Positions 7,537 through 15,456 of a stretch of DNA of 41,497 nt are shown here, piece after piece. The notes under the pieces were generated by a model. That model had not been told where the DNA came from. It searched no databases and saw nothing but the letters and a program-made list of their open reading frames with translations. Origin of the DNA: JBLHLB01 sp047618505 (GTDB lineage: Bacteria; Planctomycetota; UBA1135; GCA-002686595). The DNA is taken from contig JBLHLB010000007.1 of assembly GCA_047618505.1 (NCBI GenBank), positions 1 to 41,497 of the forward strand, in the 5' to 3' direction. A program made the position numbers and the translations under genes. How positions within the stretch are numbered: position 1 is the stretch's first letter; the number at the start of each line of letters is the position of its first letter.

Positions 7537-7646
7537 GTCGATTCGGGGGGGAAACTGAGGGGAAAAAGAAGCCGCCCCATCCCATGCGGCGTGCGCAGTG
7601 GACAGGGCGGTAAATAATGGGCCGATGGAGCCCCAAGCTCGTTTTT

Positions 7647-7708
7647 CCACGAGGAGGGATCGTAGGGGAACGATCCTGGTGGGGAAGGTGGGGAAGGGTT
7701 CCTCGTGG
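7647..7708 (-). promoter_or_regulatory. Two-tier stem structure in the thrS upstream region
   Basis: A 9-bp perfect inverted repeat (CCACGAGGA at 7647-7655 with TCCTCGTGG at 7700-7708) encloses a second perfect 7-bp repeat (GGATCGT at 7657-7663 with ACGATCC at 7670-7676, loop AGGGGA). The remaining strand holds GGTGGGGAAGGTGGGG on the plus side. Nested perfect stems in a non-coding stretch suggest a folded RNA or a protein-binding site. Confidence 0.45.
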
Positions 7709-7926
7709 CGCGAGCCTGGGTGACTCCTTCGGCCTCACAAGAGCTTTCGGAGGATCTGCCCAATCGCTAAAGCAGAACCTGGCCGGAAAATTGGACTTCT
7801 TCCGGATCGACTCGGGCCTGGAAACCGGTTTCCCATCAGTGGGAGGCTCCCCAGGCGTTTGGTCCCTATTGGCCCTGGACAGGACTCTGATCAACCCCGG
7901 ACCGGCGCTGTGCCCCCAAGGGACTG

Positions 7927-8949
7927 CTAGCCCTTGGTCGGCTCCCAGAGCTGCACCTCGCGCTTCAATTCCACGCCAGTCTGGGAAGCAACTTCCGCCT
8001 GCACCCGGGCAATCAGGGCTAACACCTGGGTCGCCGTTGCTGAACCGCGGTTCACAACGAAGTTGCCGTGCTTTGTGCTGACCATGGCGGCGCCCTCTGC
8101 GCTGCCCTTGAGTCCGCACTGGTCGATCAACTGGCCCGCTGTGCGCCCTTCGGATAGCTCGGGATCGGGGTTCTTGAAGACGCAGCCACAGGAGCGCTCG
8201 GTCACCGGTTGCACGGCGTTCTTCTCGCGGATGTAGCGAGCGATAGCCTCCTTGACGGCGGGCTTCTCCCCCACCTCGAGCTTCAATACACAGCCGAGAA
8301 CGAGTGCACCCTCGAGGTTCCCGTTGCGATAGCCGGGATTGCATTCCGCGCGTTCGCGGATCACTTCAGTTCCGTCAGGCAGCAGCAACCGGATGCTTTC
8401 GATCACATCCCATAGGTCGCCCCAGCGACCACCTGCATTCATGGCAACGCCGCCGCCAATGTGGCCGGGAACGCCAGCTAGTCCTTCCAATCCAGTCCAG
8501 CCAAGCTCCCGCGTCACACGCACAATGCCCGGCATGGACGCGCCGGCCCACACCACCAAACGCGGATCCTTCGTGCGATCTAGGGCGATCATCCCCGTGG
8601 GCGCGAGCTGCTCGAAGGTTCGCGCCCGGTCGCCCGCCTCGGTGACCATGTCCGCCCCACCTTCTGCGTGGGGATCCTCGTCGGCGCGCGGCCGGAACAC
8701 ACGCGACATGCGCTCCGTCGCGATCACAACCGCGTCATGCAATCCATCGGCCACCAAGAGGTTGGCGCCGCCTCCGAGGACACGCGGGGTATAACCCGCC
8801 TCGCGTGCCGCGTTCCACGCCAGGATGAACTCTTCGGGGTGTGCCGGCTCGAGCAGCCAAGCAACTTCCCCCCCGACCTTGAGAGTCGTCCTAGAGGAGA
8901 GGCTCGCCCGGGGGAGCGCCGCGCAGGGCCAGTTTTTTGTGGAGATCAT
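7927..8949 (-). CDS. murB: UDP-N-acetylenolpyruvoylglucosamine reductase
   Basis: MurB reduces UDP-GlcNAc-enolpyruvate to UDP-MurNAc with NADPH and FAD in the cytoplasm. The FAD-binding part shows T-T-L-K-V-G-G near residue 21, L-G-G-G-A-N-L-L-V and G-V-P-G-H-I-G-G-G-V-A-M-N-A-G. The substrate domain has Y-R-N-G and S-C-G-C-V-F-K-N-P, and the C-terminal Glu lies in V-E-L-K-R-E. The proton-donor position, Ser in E. coli, is here Cys (about residue 256), as in some other MurB lineages. About 40 extra residues (85-128) interrupt the FAD domain between two core strands. ATG 8949 overlaps the end of murC by 59 bases and leaves a normal-length N-terminus of 340 residues in total. An earlier in-frame start at 9036 would overlap murC much further. 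It is the last cell-wall gene of the cluster. Confidence 0.93.
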   Translation of the reverse strand: MISTKNWPCAALPRASLSSRTTLKVGGEVAWLLEPAHPEEFILAWNAAREAGYTPRVLGGGANLLVADGLHDAVVIATERMSRVFRPRADEDPHAEGGADMVTEAGDRARTFEQLAPTGMIALDRTKDPRLVVWAGASMPGIVRVTRELGWTGLEGLAGVPGHIGGGVAMNAGGRWGDLWDVIESIRLLLPDGTEVIRERAECNPGYRNGNLEGALVLGCVLKLEVGEKPAVKEAIARYIREKNAVQPVTERSCGCVFKNPDPELSEGRTAGQLIDQCGLKGSAEGAAMVSTKHGNFVVNRGSATATQVLALIARVQAEVASQTGVELKREVQLWEPTKG

Positions 8950-10438
8950 CGTGGACCGTTTCAATGTCGCCGGCACCGAGCACAAAGCCCGCGGCGCGGC
9001 TGGGGAGAGCTTCGACGAAGGCGTCGACGGAGTCACTCAGACCGCCACCGACGACAGCATCAACCTGGCGCGCCTTCAGGGCGTCCACCAACTCCGAGGC
9101 CCCAGCATACACGGCTCCGTCACTGTGCACGCGGGCTCCATAGACGTCCGTGACGACGACGCGATCCGCCGAGCGCAGGGAATCGGCGAACTCCTCCAGG
9201 AAGCGCGCCGTGCGGCTGTGCTGGTGCGGCTGGAAAAGCACGTGTAGGGGCCGCCCGGGGAAGGCCCGGAGAGCTGCTTCCAGGGTCACGCGCACCTCCG
9301 TGGGGTGGTGAGCGTAGTCATGTACGAGCTGGACCCCATCCACGGCTCCCCAGGGCTCAAAGCGCCGGGCCACACCGCGGAAGTTCTCTAGGCCCTTGGC
9401 GGCGTAGGCGGCCACCTTGTTCGGATCAAGACCCAGACGTCGCGAGACCATGCCGGTGGCCAAGGCCAGGACCAGGGCGGCGTTCTCGACGTTGAAGTGC
9501 CCCGGAACGCTTAGCTGTACCTCGGGGCTCACCCACTTGGGGGCCCGTAGGCGGAAGCGGAAGTTGCCGCGGTCTTCGCCGCGCAGGTCGACCCGCAGCT
9601 CTCGACCCAGGCGTAGCACCTGGCAGGGAGCCCCCAGCTCGACTTCCTCGGTCACATCGGACCCCAGAACCAGGAGCCCATCGGCATCCACCTGGCAGGC
9701 GAAGCGCGCGAAGGCCTTGTGGATGGCCGCCAAGTCGCCGTAGTAGTCGAGGTGATCCGCCTCGATGTTCGTGATCACGGCACCGGCGGGATTCAGCCCG
9801 AGGAAGGTGCGGTCGTACTCGCAGGCCTCGGCGCAGAACCAGGCTCCGGCTCCGCCCGCCAGGGCATTCGTCTCGAGCCGGCGGTTGATGCCACCCACCA
9901 GGGCGCCGGGCACGGGGCCTCGGCGGCCCTCCTCGATTGCCTCTAGGGCATGCCAGAGCATCCAGGAGGCGGTGGTCTTGCCGTGGGTGCCAGCCACTGC
10001 CAAGGTGCGGCCTGCGGGCGCGATGCGGGCCAGGGCATCGGCGTACTTGAGCACCTCGACGCCGCGACTTTCCGCCGCCAACACCTGGGGGTCATCGGCC
10101 GGAACAGCGGCGGAACGCACAACCAGATCTGCGCCGGCAGGCAAATACCTGGCCTCAGAGGGACCCAGTTCCAATTTCAAGCCTGTCGCCCGTAGCTTGT
10201 CAAAGCTATCGGAGCTCTGGCAATCATGACCACTGATCTCAACACCGAGTCCCGCGAGGATGCGTCCGATGCCGGAAACACCTGCCCCGCCGGCACCCAG
10301 AAGGTGCACATGCTTGGGTCGTTTGAAGCCCGCACCCAGGTCCGATTCCTGGGACCGATCATCAAGATAGCTTTGGCCCTGGGCTTCCTTGGGAAGCGCG
10401 CCGGACTCCTCCTTAGTTGTGCTCGTCATGCCCGACAT
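8891..10438 (-). CDS. murC: UDP-N-acetylmuramate--L-alanine ligase
   Basis: MurC adds L-Ala to UDP-MurNAc in an ATP-dependent reaction, the first amino-acid step of the stem peptide. The UDP-binding Rossmann part begins with H-V-H-L-L-G-A-G-G-A-G-V-S-G-I-G. The ATP loop is G-T-H-G-K-T-T-A-S-W-M-L. Further marks are E-A-C-E-Y-D-R-T-F, T-N-I-E-A-D-H-L-D-Y-Y and the C-terminal H-D-Y-A-H-H-P-T-E-V. About 40 poorly conserved, charged residues precede the Rossmann domain; starts at ATG 10438 or 10429 are both possible and neither has a strong ribosome binding site. A 192-bp gap separates it from murG, the only sizeable break inside the cluster. The gap holds a 6-bp hairpin (10519-10535) and may contain a secondary promoter. 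The 3' end overlaps murB by 59 bases. Confidence 0.95.
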   Translation of the reverse strand: MSGMTSTTKEESGALPKEAQGQSYLDDRSQESDLGAGFKRPKHVHLLGAGGAGVSGIGRILAGLGVEISGHDCQSSDSFDKLRATGLKLELGPSEARYLPAGADLVVRSAAVPADDPQVLAAESRGVEVLKYADALARIAPAGRTLAVAGTHGKTTASWMLWHALEAIEEGRRGPVPGALVGGINRRLETNALAGGAGAWFCAEACEYDRTFLGLNPAGAVITNIEADHLDYYGDLAAIHKAFARFACQVDADGLLVLGSDVTEEVELGAPCQVLRLGRELRVDLRGEDRGNFRFRLRAPKWVSPEVQLSVPGHFNVENAALVLALATGMVSRRLGLDPNKVAAYAAKGLENFRGVARRFEPWGAVDGVQLVHDYAHHPTEVRVTLEAALRAFPGRPLHVLFQPHQHSRTARFLEEFADSLRSADRVVVTDVYGARVHSDGAVYAGASELVDALKARQVDAVVGGGLSDSVDAFVEALPSRAAGFVLGAGDIETVHDDLHKKLALRGAPPGEPLL

Positions 10439-10630
10439 TCCAGGCAATCCGAAGCCCCGTTACCATGGGTTCTCGCAGACAACTTTTAGAAGCTCAATGA
10501 GTTCTCCACTGCGGGAATGGAGGAGAACATCCTCCAGGGCGGACTGCCGCCGTAAGCCACCCTGGCAATTGACATGGGATGTGCGGGGAGGCAGCTAGCC
10601 CCGGCTCCAAAACACTCCCCAGAATCTGAC

Positions 10631-11761
10631 CTAGGACCCCAGGGACACGAGCACTTCGACGATGCTCGCGGCGGCGGTGCTGGGAACGGCGCTGCCCAAG
10701 GCCGCCGACATGGCCGCGCGCTGGGGCGTGCCATTGGCGGATAGCAGTCCGCAAAGCTCCGCCACATGCGCGGTATCAAGATCCGCCTCCTGCACCACCC
10801 GCACACCATCCCCCAGCATCTCTGCGTTACGTTCCTGGTGGCGATCCTGGTGGTGCGGATAGGGAACGACCCAGGCGGGTTTGCCCATGGCGCCGACCTC
10901 TGCCAGGGTTGACGCGCCTCCCCGGCAGAGTACGAAGGTAGCCGCACGCAGGGCTGCGGGAACATCGTCGAGGTATTCGACGGCACGATAGCCGGGTTGC
11001 TCCGGCGCCGCTTCATCGAGCCTACCTGGGCCGACCTGGTGAAGGATGAATACGCCTCCTTCAACCAGTGCCGCGGTCTGTGCCGCCAGGAAACGGTTGA
11101 GGCCCAGTGCTCCCTGACTCCCCCCAAGGACGAGTAACAGCGGATCGGAAAGTCCTGGGAAGACCGGTGCGACCTCCTTGATCAGATCTGTCTTCGACGT
11201 CACCACATGGGGCAGGGGCGGTCCAACATGCAGGTGTCGCTCGGTCTCCACTCCACCGGGCAAGGTCGACGGCCAGGCGTGGAAGACATGGGTGGCAAAG
11301 CGCGAGAGCCAGCGCGTCGCGCGACCCGGCACAGCATTGATCTCCAAGAGGGTGATCGGAATCCCAAGACTGCGGGCGGCGAGCACGGCCGGCACCGTCG
11401 TGAAACCACCGAGACCAAGAAGGACCTGGGACCGGTGACGCTTCAACGAACTACGTGCCTTCAACACCGCTGGTAATAACCGCAGACTCAAACCACCTAA
11501 TGACGGCGCGCCGCCACCGGCGGGTTCCAGGGCCAGGGCCACGCGTTCGTGGCTTGCTTCCCCCACCAAATCCTCCAATCCACTGAGGACGCGATCTTCC
11601 ACAGCGCGTCCCGCACCGAACCAAAGCAGATCCTCAAGCCGCCCCATGCATGGGCCTGACTCGGGGATCTGCAGTTGGGTCAATAGATGCAACCCCGGCA
11701 CGACATGACCGCCAGTGCCGCCACCAGCGAAGGCAAGTCGAAGGCCGAGATTCGCCGTCAT
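10631..11761 (-). CDS. murG: Undecaprenyl-PP-MurNAc-pentapeptide GlcNAc transferase
   Basis: MurG transfers GlcNAc to lipid I at the inner face of the membrane to make lipid II. The 376-residue product has the GT28 signatures: F-A-G-G-G-T-G-G-H-V-V-P-G near the N-terminus, L-G-L-G-G-F-T-T-V-P, L-L-E-I-N-A-V-P-G-R-A-T-R for the donor-facing loop, L-G-G-S-Q-G-A-L-G-L-N, and C-R-G-G-A-S-T-L-A-E with H-H-Q-D-R-H-Q-E-R-N-A. ATG 11761 overlaps the TGA of the preceding small ORF as ATGA, which fixes the start; the open frame extends 30 codons further upstream without MurG character. Length is typical for the family. Confidence 0.95.
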   Translation of the reverse strand: MTANLGLRLAFAGGGTGGHVVPGLHLLTQLQIPESGPCMGRLEDLLWFGAGRAVEDRVLSGLEDLVGEASHERVALALEPAGGGAPSLGGLSLRLLPAVLKARSSLKRHRSQVLLGLGGFTTVPAVLAARSLGIPITLLEINAVPGRATRWLSRFATHVFHAWPSTLPGGVETERHLHVGPPLPHVVTSKTDLIKEVAPVFPGLSDPLLLVLGGSQGALGLNRFLAAQTAALVEGGVFILHQVGPGRLDEAAPEQPGYRAVEYLDDVPAALRAATFVLCRGGASTLAEVGAMGKPAWVVPYPHHQDRHQERNAEMLGDGVRVVQEADLDTAHVAELCGLLSANGTPQRAAMSAALGSAVPSTAAASIVEVLVSLGS

Positions 11762-12012
11762 CGCGTGGCGATGAGGGCGGCCACAGGCGGCACCTCCAGC
11801 AGCTCGATCGGGACTGCCAGGGGAGCCTCCTCGCGGCTCCCAAGTTCCCAAGTGCTTTCCACAACTAAGCGATTGCGTGCATCACTTGCCGATTGAGGCA
11901 AGGCGTAGGGCCCCGCCAGATCAATGCGCACTTGTTGCACCGCCCGCGGAATCTCCAGGGCGGCGACAAAGAAGCAGGCGCAGAGAAGCGCGATCTGTTG
12001 ACGGCGATTCAA
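11758..12012 (-). CDS. Small exported or membrane-anchored protein of unknown function in the dcw cluster
   Basis: The ORF encodes 84 residues. It starts with TTG overlapping the TGA of the LysM gene (TTGA) and ends in an ATGA overlap with murG, so it is tightly built into the operon and is probably translated by coupling. Residues 6-20 are hydrophobic (Q-I-A-L-L-C-A-C-F-F-V-A-A-L-E) after two arginines, which suggests a signal peptide or N-terminal anchor. The remaining 60 residues are Pro- and Val-rich with a likely beta character. I do not recognise the family. It is too short to be FtsQ. Placement with LysM and MurG suggests a role in the envelope, but that is context only. Confidence 0.6.
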   Translation of the reverse strand: MNRRQQIALLCACFFVAALEIPRAVQQVRIDLAGPYALPQSASDARNRLVVESTWELGSREEAPLAVPIELLEVPPVAALIATR

Positions 12013-13100
12013 CGGACCCCCCGACGGGTTCTGTTGCCGGAGCTGGGCACTGAAGTGGCTACGGTGGAACGAGTCGAACTGGCCGGTGTTGAATTGGCTC
12101 GTGTTGAACCGGCCAGAGTTGAACTAGCGCCCGGCAGGTAGATCGTCTGACCGGCCTTGATGGCACCGTTCTTCAGATTCGGGTTTGCGGCTTCGATTTG
12201 GGTGTAGCGCGCGCCGGATCCAAGTTGGGCTTCTGCGATACGCCATAGGCTCTCGCCTTCTTGAACTACGTAGGCATGCGTTCCGGCCGGTGCCGGCGCT
12301 GCCTGAGCACGCGTGGATGCGGCAGGTGATGAGCCAGAGGGGGACGCAACCGCGCCACCGCCCGCCCAGCTTGCCGGCATGCGAAGCTTCATGCCCTCAC
12401 GGATGCGATCGGGGTTCAATCCCGGATTGAGGTCGACGATCTGCTGTATTTTTCGCGCCGAGCCAAGTTGCTGTTGGGCGATTACGCCGAGGACTTCGTT
12501 CTTCTTGACGACGTAGACGGGGACGCCACTAGAGGAGCGATTACCGCGCCCACTGCTGTTGTTCCTGCGCACGGCTTCGCGGGCGGCGTCGGCCTCCGCC
12601 TCCTGACGCTCGATCTCCTGGACACGCTCGGCAGCTCGCCGAGACGCAGCGTCGTCGAGCAGGGCAACTTCACTGCCATTCCCGCGACCGGTGCCCGTCT
12701 CGGTGCCGAAGCTCTCGCGCTCATCACCGGATCCCCCCGGCACTATCCCTGCTGTCACCGGAGCGCTATCGCCCGCGACAAGACCAGAGCTAGGCACACC
12801 GTAGCGGTCCTGTTCCTGCCGAGCACGTTGCTGCTGCTCTTGCTGTTTACGAAGGGCCTCCGCACGCTGACTGCGAAGACGGGCAGACTCGTCGGTCAAG
12901 GGTGCATTGCGACGCGATTGTGTGCGTGAAGCAACGATCCCATTTCCATTGCCCGCACCCGGGTTGACAGGCGTCTGGGCCAGGGTTCTTTCGCGCTCGT
13001 TGCCCTTGGGATCTTCATCACCACTCCACATCAGAACTGCGGCAACGGTGACAAGTAGAAAGAGGAGGGCGACGACGCCATAACGTTCAATCGATTGCAT
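12009..13100 (-). CDS. Membrane-anchored protein with two LysM domains, in the dcw cluster
   Basis: The 363-residue product has an N-terminal membrane segment (about residues 8-25) that would place the rest outside the cytoplasm. A charged, Gln/Arg/Glu-rich region (70-100 and 150-178) of likely coiled-coil character follows. Two LysM peptidoglycan-binding domains lie at about 196-242 (V-P-V-Y-V-V-K-K-N-E-V-L-G-V-I-A) and 276-322 (H-A-Y-V-V-Q-E-G-E-S-L-W-R-I-A). The tail is Ser/Thr-rich and includes four A-x-S-T-x pentapeptides encoded by a 15-bp tandem repeat. ATG 13100 lies three bases after the ftsW stop, with AGGAG overlapping the end of ftsW. No hydrolase domain is present, so a scaffold or recruiter that binds septal glycan is more likely than an autolysin. 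A LysM gene is not part of the canonical dcw order. Confidence 0.85.
   Translation of the reverse strand: MQSIERYGVVALLFLLVTVAAVLMWSGDEDPKGNERERTLAQTPVNPGAGNGNGIVASRTQSRRNAPLTDESARLRSQRAEALRKQQEQQQRARQEQDRYGVPSSGLVAGDSAPVTAGIVPGGSGDERESFGTETGTGRGNGSEVALLDDAASRRAAERVQEIERQEAEADAAREAVRRNNSSGRGNRSSSGVPVYVVKKNEVLGVIAQQQLGSARKIQQIVDLNPGLNPDRIREGMKLRMPASWAGGGAVASPSGSSPAASTRAQAAPAPAGTHAYVVQEGESLWRIAEAQLGSGARYTQIEAANPNLKNGAIKAGQTIYLPGASSTLAGSTRANSTPASSTRSTVATSVPSSGNRTRRGVR
12071..12130. repeat. Four tandem copies of a 15-bp unit within the LysM gene
   Basis: Units at 12071-12085, 12086-12100, 12101-12115 and 12116-12130 share the pattern G-[AT]-G-T-[CT]-G-A-A-[CT]-[CT]-[AG]-G-C. On the minus strand they encode ASSTL, AGSTR, ANSTP and ASSTR, a pentapeptide A-x-S-T-x array near the C-terminus of the LysM protein. 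Copy number could vary between strains. Confidence 0.75.
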
Positions 13101-13103
13101 ATC

Positions 13104-14288
13104 TTAGAGCTCCTGGTGGCCGCGGCGTGCCGCGCCCAAGGCGATACCAACTGCTAGCGAGGAAACGACGAGGGAGGTACCCCCGTCGGAGAGGAAAGGC
13201 AAAGTCATGCCCTTGGGCGGCGCAAGCCCGGACACAACTTGGACGTGGATCATGGCCTGCAAGGCAACAGAGAGCAGCAGGCCGAAGGCGACGAGCGCCA
13301 GGTAGCGATCCCGGAGGGAAAGCACCAGTCGCAGGGAGAACCAAAGGAAGGCGCAGTAGAGTCCAAGCACAAGGAAGTTCCCGAAGAGCCCCAGCTCCTC
13401 GCCCACGAGTGCGAAGACGTAGTCCGACTCCAGGTACGGCACACCGTTGTTGCGAAACTCACCGCGCGTAAGGCCCGCTCCGAACTGACCGCCGGATGAG
13501 AGGGCCTGGAAGGTGCTCGTGACCTGATCGTTCTGCACATCGCCCATGAACATGGCGATACGGTTACCGATGTAGGGCACCCAGATCGACGAGAGCGCAA
13601 TAGCTCCACCGCCAATACCGACCATCATCGCACCCACCGGAAGGAGACGCGCGCCCCCCACCCACATGGTGGAGAGAACGCAGATCAGAAGCAGCAGCGA
13701 CGCGCCGAGATCCGTCTCCACGAGGATGAGAAAGAAGAACCCCAGGGCCAGGGCCAACATCGGCAGGACACCCCGACGGATGTGATGGACGAGGTGCCCA
13801 AGACGAACGCAGCGATCGGCGACCCAAAGGACGACGGCGATGCGCGCCAGTTCCGAGGGTTGAAAAGAGAAGACACCCAGGCTCACCCAGCGGTGCGAGC
13901 CGTTGCGGTAGACCGCGAAGGGCTGCACGAAGCAGAGCACCAGCATTACCGCGCAGGCAGCGACTAAGTGCGGCACCAGGGGTCGCAATCGATAGGGCCC
14001 TAAACGGAAGGCGCAGAGCATTACGGCGAGGGCCGCAACACGGAAGATTACCTGCGACTTGACCTCGGCCATGAAGTCCTGGGGACTCTGCGTCGTGGCC
14101 GCGTGGGAGGCTTGCACAATCAACCCGATTCCCATCAAGGCACAGACCACCAGGAATAGGCGCGTAGCTGGGCGCAGGGGATCTTCGACTTCCGCCTTCC
14201 TGGCGAGTCCATCGAAGAAGCCAGAGAAGGTTAACTGCCCGGGAGCATTGGCCGCACGGGTGCGACGCGATGTGGAAGTTGCTGTCAT
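13104..14288 (-). CDS. ftsW: SEDS-family septal peptidoglycan polymerase FtsW
   Basis: FtsW polymerises lipid II into glycan strands at the septum together with the class B PBP FtsI. The 394-residue product has a cytoplasmic N-terminus of about 43 residues and roughly ten membrane segments. SEDS signatures are present: F-Q-P-S-E-L-A-R-I after the large loop, V-E-T-D-L-G-A-S-L, E-S-D-Y-V-F-A-L-V-G-E-E-L-G with the essential Asp, and the C-terminal L-S-D-G-G-T-S, which replaces the usual S-Y-G-G-S-S. RodA is the alternative, but the position between mraY and murG and beside ftsI favours FtsW. ATG 14288 overlaps the mraY stop by one base (TGATG). murD, which usually lies just upstream, is absent. 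Confidence 0.9.
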   Translation of the reverse strand: MTATSTSRRTRAANAPGQLTFSGFFDGLARKAEVEDPLRPATRLFLVVCALMGIGLIVQASHAATTQSPQDFMAEVKSQVIFRVAALAVMLCAFRLGPYRLRPLVPHLVAACAVMLVLCFVQPFAVYRNGSHRWVSLGVFSFQPSELARIAVVLWVADRCVRLGHLVHHIRRGVLPMLALALGFFFLILVETDLGASLLLLICVLSTMWVGGARLLPVGAMMVGIGGGAIALSSIWVPYIGNRIAMFMGDVQNDQVTSTFQALSSGGQFGAGLTRGEFRNNGVPYLESDYVFALVGEELGLFGNFLVLGLYCAFLWFSLRLVLSLRDRYLALVAFGLLLSVALQAMIHVQVVSGLAPPKGMTLPFLSDGGTSLVVSSLAVGIALGAARRGHQEL

Positions 14289-15442
14289 CAACGCACCTTC
14301 ATGAGGGCTAGGCTCGCCATGGCGCCGCAGGCGGCGATGATCCAGAAGCGAACGACAACCTGCACCTCATGCCAGCCCTCTTCCTTCGGCCTGCGCTTGA
14401 AGACGCCGCCGTAGACTTCTAAACCGTGGTGAACCGGAGCCAAGGTGAAGAGTCGCTTGCCGCCGGTGCGGCGGTAGTAGAACGTTTGCAACCAGCTCGT
14501 GGCCAAGTCGAGCACGAAGACCGAGGCGATCAGGGGAAGAACGAGCTCTTGCTTCGCAACCAAGGCCATCCAGGCCATCGCGCCACCCAGGGGTAGGGAA
14601 CCGGAGTCCCCCATAAAAACCTGTGCGGGATAGGCGTTGTACCAGAGGAATCCGAGGCAGGCGCCGCAGAGTGCAGCCCCCACAACGGCCATCTCGGAGG
14701 CCTGTCGCACGTAGGGCAAGTTGAGGTAGGACGTCCAATCCTCTCGCCCGCTGACATAGCAGAAGATCAACAGCGTCGCGCCGGAGATGATCATGCAGCC
14801 TGCGGCCAAACCGTCCATGCCATCGGCGATATTGGTGGCGTTGGCGGTGCCGACGACGACCAACCATTCGAAGGCCAGGAAGACGGCGACCCCGGCCAAG
14901 CCCCATTTCCCAAGGGGAATGACGGCGTTCTTGAAGAAGGGTGGGTAGAGAGCCAGGGTCGTCCAGCGACCGCTGGTATGCGCGTACCAGGACAGGGCGC
15001 CAAGTGCGCCGAGGACAACCGCGGAAAGCCCGATCATCTTCGCCCGACGACTTAGCCCCTTGCAGCCGGGGATCGTCAGCTTCTTGAAGTCGTCGGCGAA
15101 CCCTACGGCCGCCAGGCCGGCGATAACCATGACGCCGAGCACAACATGGACGTTGTCCAGGCGCGCCCAAAGCAGAACCGACGCCAAGAGCGCGGCTACC
15201 AGGAAGCTACCGCCCATTGTGGGCGTGTCAGCCTTGAGGTTCTTGGCCGCTGCCTGGGCCAACTCCGGCGCGTCGGTCTTGGACGTGTCCTCGCGAACTC
15301 GGTGGCGCTTCAGCCAACGAATGGTCGGTCCCCCCCACCACAACGCGAAGGCGAAAGCCGTCAGCGCCGCCATCGCGAGGCGAAAGGATATATAGCCGAA
15401 GAGCCTTACATCAAGGCCTTCATAGATGAGCGAATAGAGCAA
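14288..15442 (-). CDS. mraY: Phospho-N-acetylmuramoyl-pentapeptide transferase
   Basis: MraY moves phospho-MurNAc-pentapeptide from UDP to undecaprenyl phosphate, making lipid I in the inner membrane. The 384-residue product has about ten membrane segments and the conserved cytoplasmic motifs: T-P-T-M-G-G, V-G-F-A-D-D-F-K-K-L with the Asp pair, N-A-T-N-I-A-D-G-M-D-G-L-A, M-G-D-S-G-S-L-P-L-G-G, and A-P-V-H-H-G-L-E for the His motif. The start is TTG at 15442, 14 bases after the murF stop, with GGGAG about ten bases upstream. No in-frame ATG is better placed, since the first membrane segment follows directly. The last codon overlaps the ftsW start by one base. Confidence 0.95.
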   Translation of the reverse strand: MLYSLIYEGLDVRLFGYISFRLAMAALTAFAFALWWGGPTIRWLKRHRVREDTSKTDAPELAQAAAKNLKADTPTMGGSFLVAALLASVLLWARLDNVHVVLGVMVIAGLAAVGFADDFKKLTIPGCKGLSRRAKMIGLSAVVLGALGALSWYAHTSGRWTTLALYPPFFKNAVIPLGKWGLAGVAVFLAFEWLVVVGTANATNIADGMDGLAAGCMIISGATLLIFCYVSGREDWTSYLNLPYVRQASEMAVVGAALCGACLGFLWYNAYPAQVFMGDSGSLPLGGAMAWMALVAKQELVLPLIASVFVLDLATSWLQTFYYRRTGGKRLFTLAPVHHGLEVYGGVFKRRPKEEGWHEVQVVVRFWIIAACGAMASLALMKVR

Positions 15443-15456
15443 GTCTTTGGTGCTCC

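Larger units (their letters stand above)
7404..7926 (-). other. 523-bp gene-free region upstream of thrS
   Basis: No credible gene is present: the open frames through it read as Pro/Ser-rich or antisense shadows. It contains two sizeable potential RNA structures (7501-7536 and 7647-7708), a G-rich run on the plus strand (7678-7697) and no recognisable tRNA. It probably holds the thrS promoter and a long 5' leader, or an independent small RNA. I see no clear T-box specifier or antiterminator sequence. Confidence 0.6.

Noticed and set aside
7404..7763. N-terminal extension of thrS to 7763
   Set aside because: The extra 120 residues are Pro/Ser-rich with no TGS character and overlap the structured non-coding region.
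7404..7926. T-box riboswitch upstream of thrS
   Set aside because: I could not find the conserved T-box antiterminator word or a terminator with a U-tract before the thrS start.
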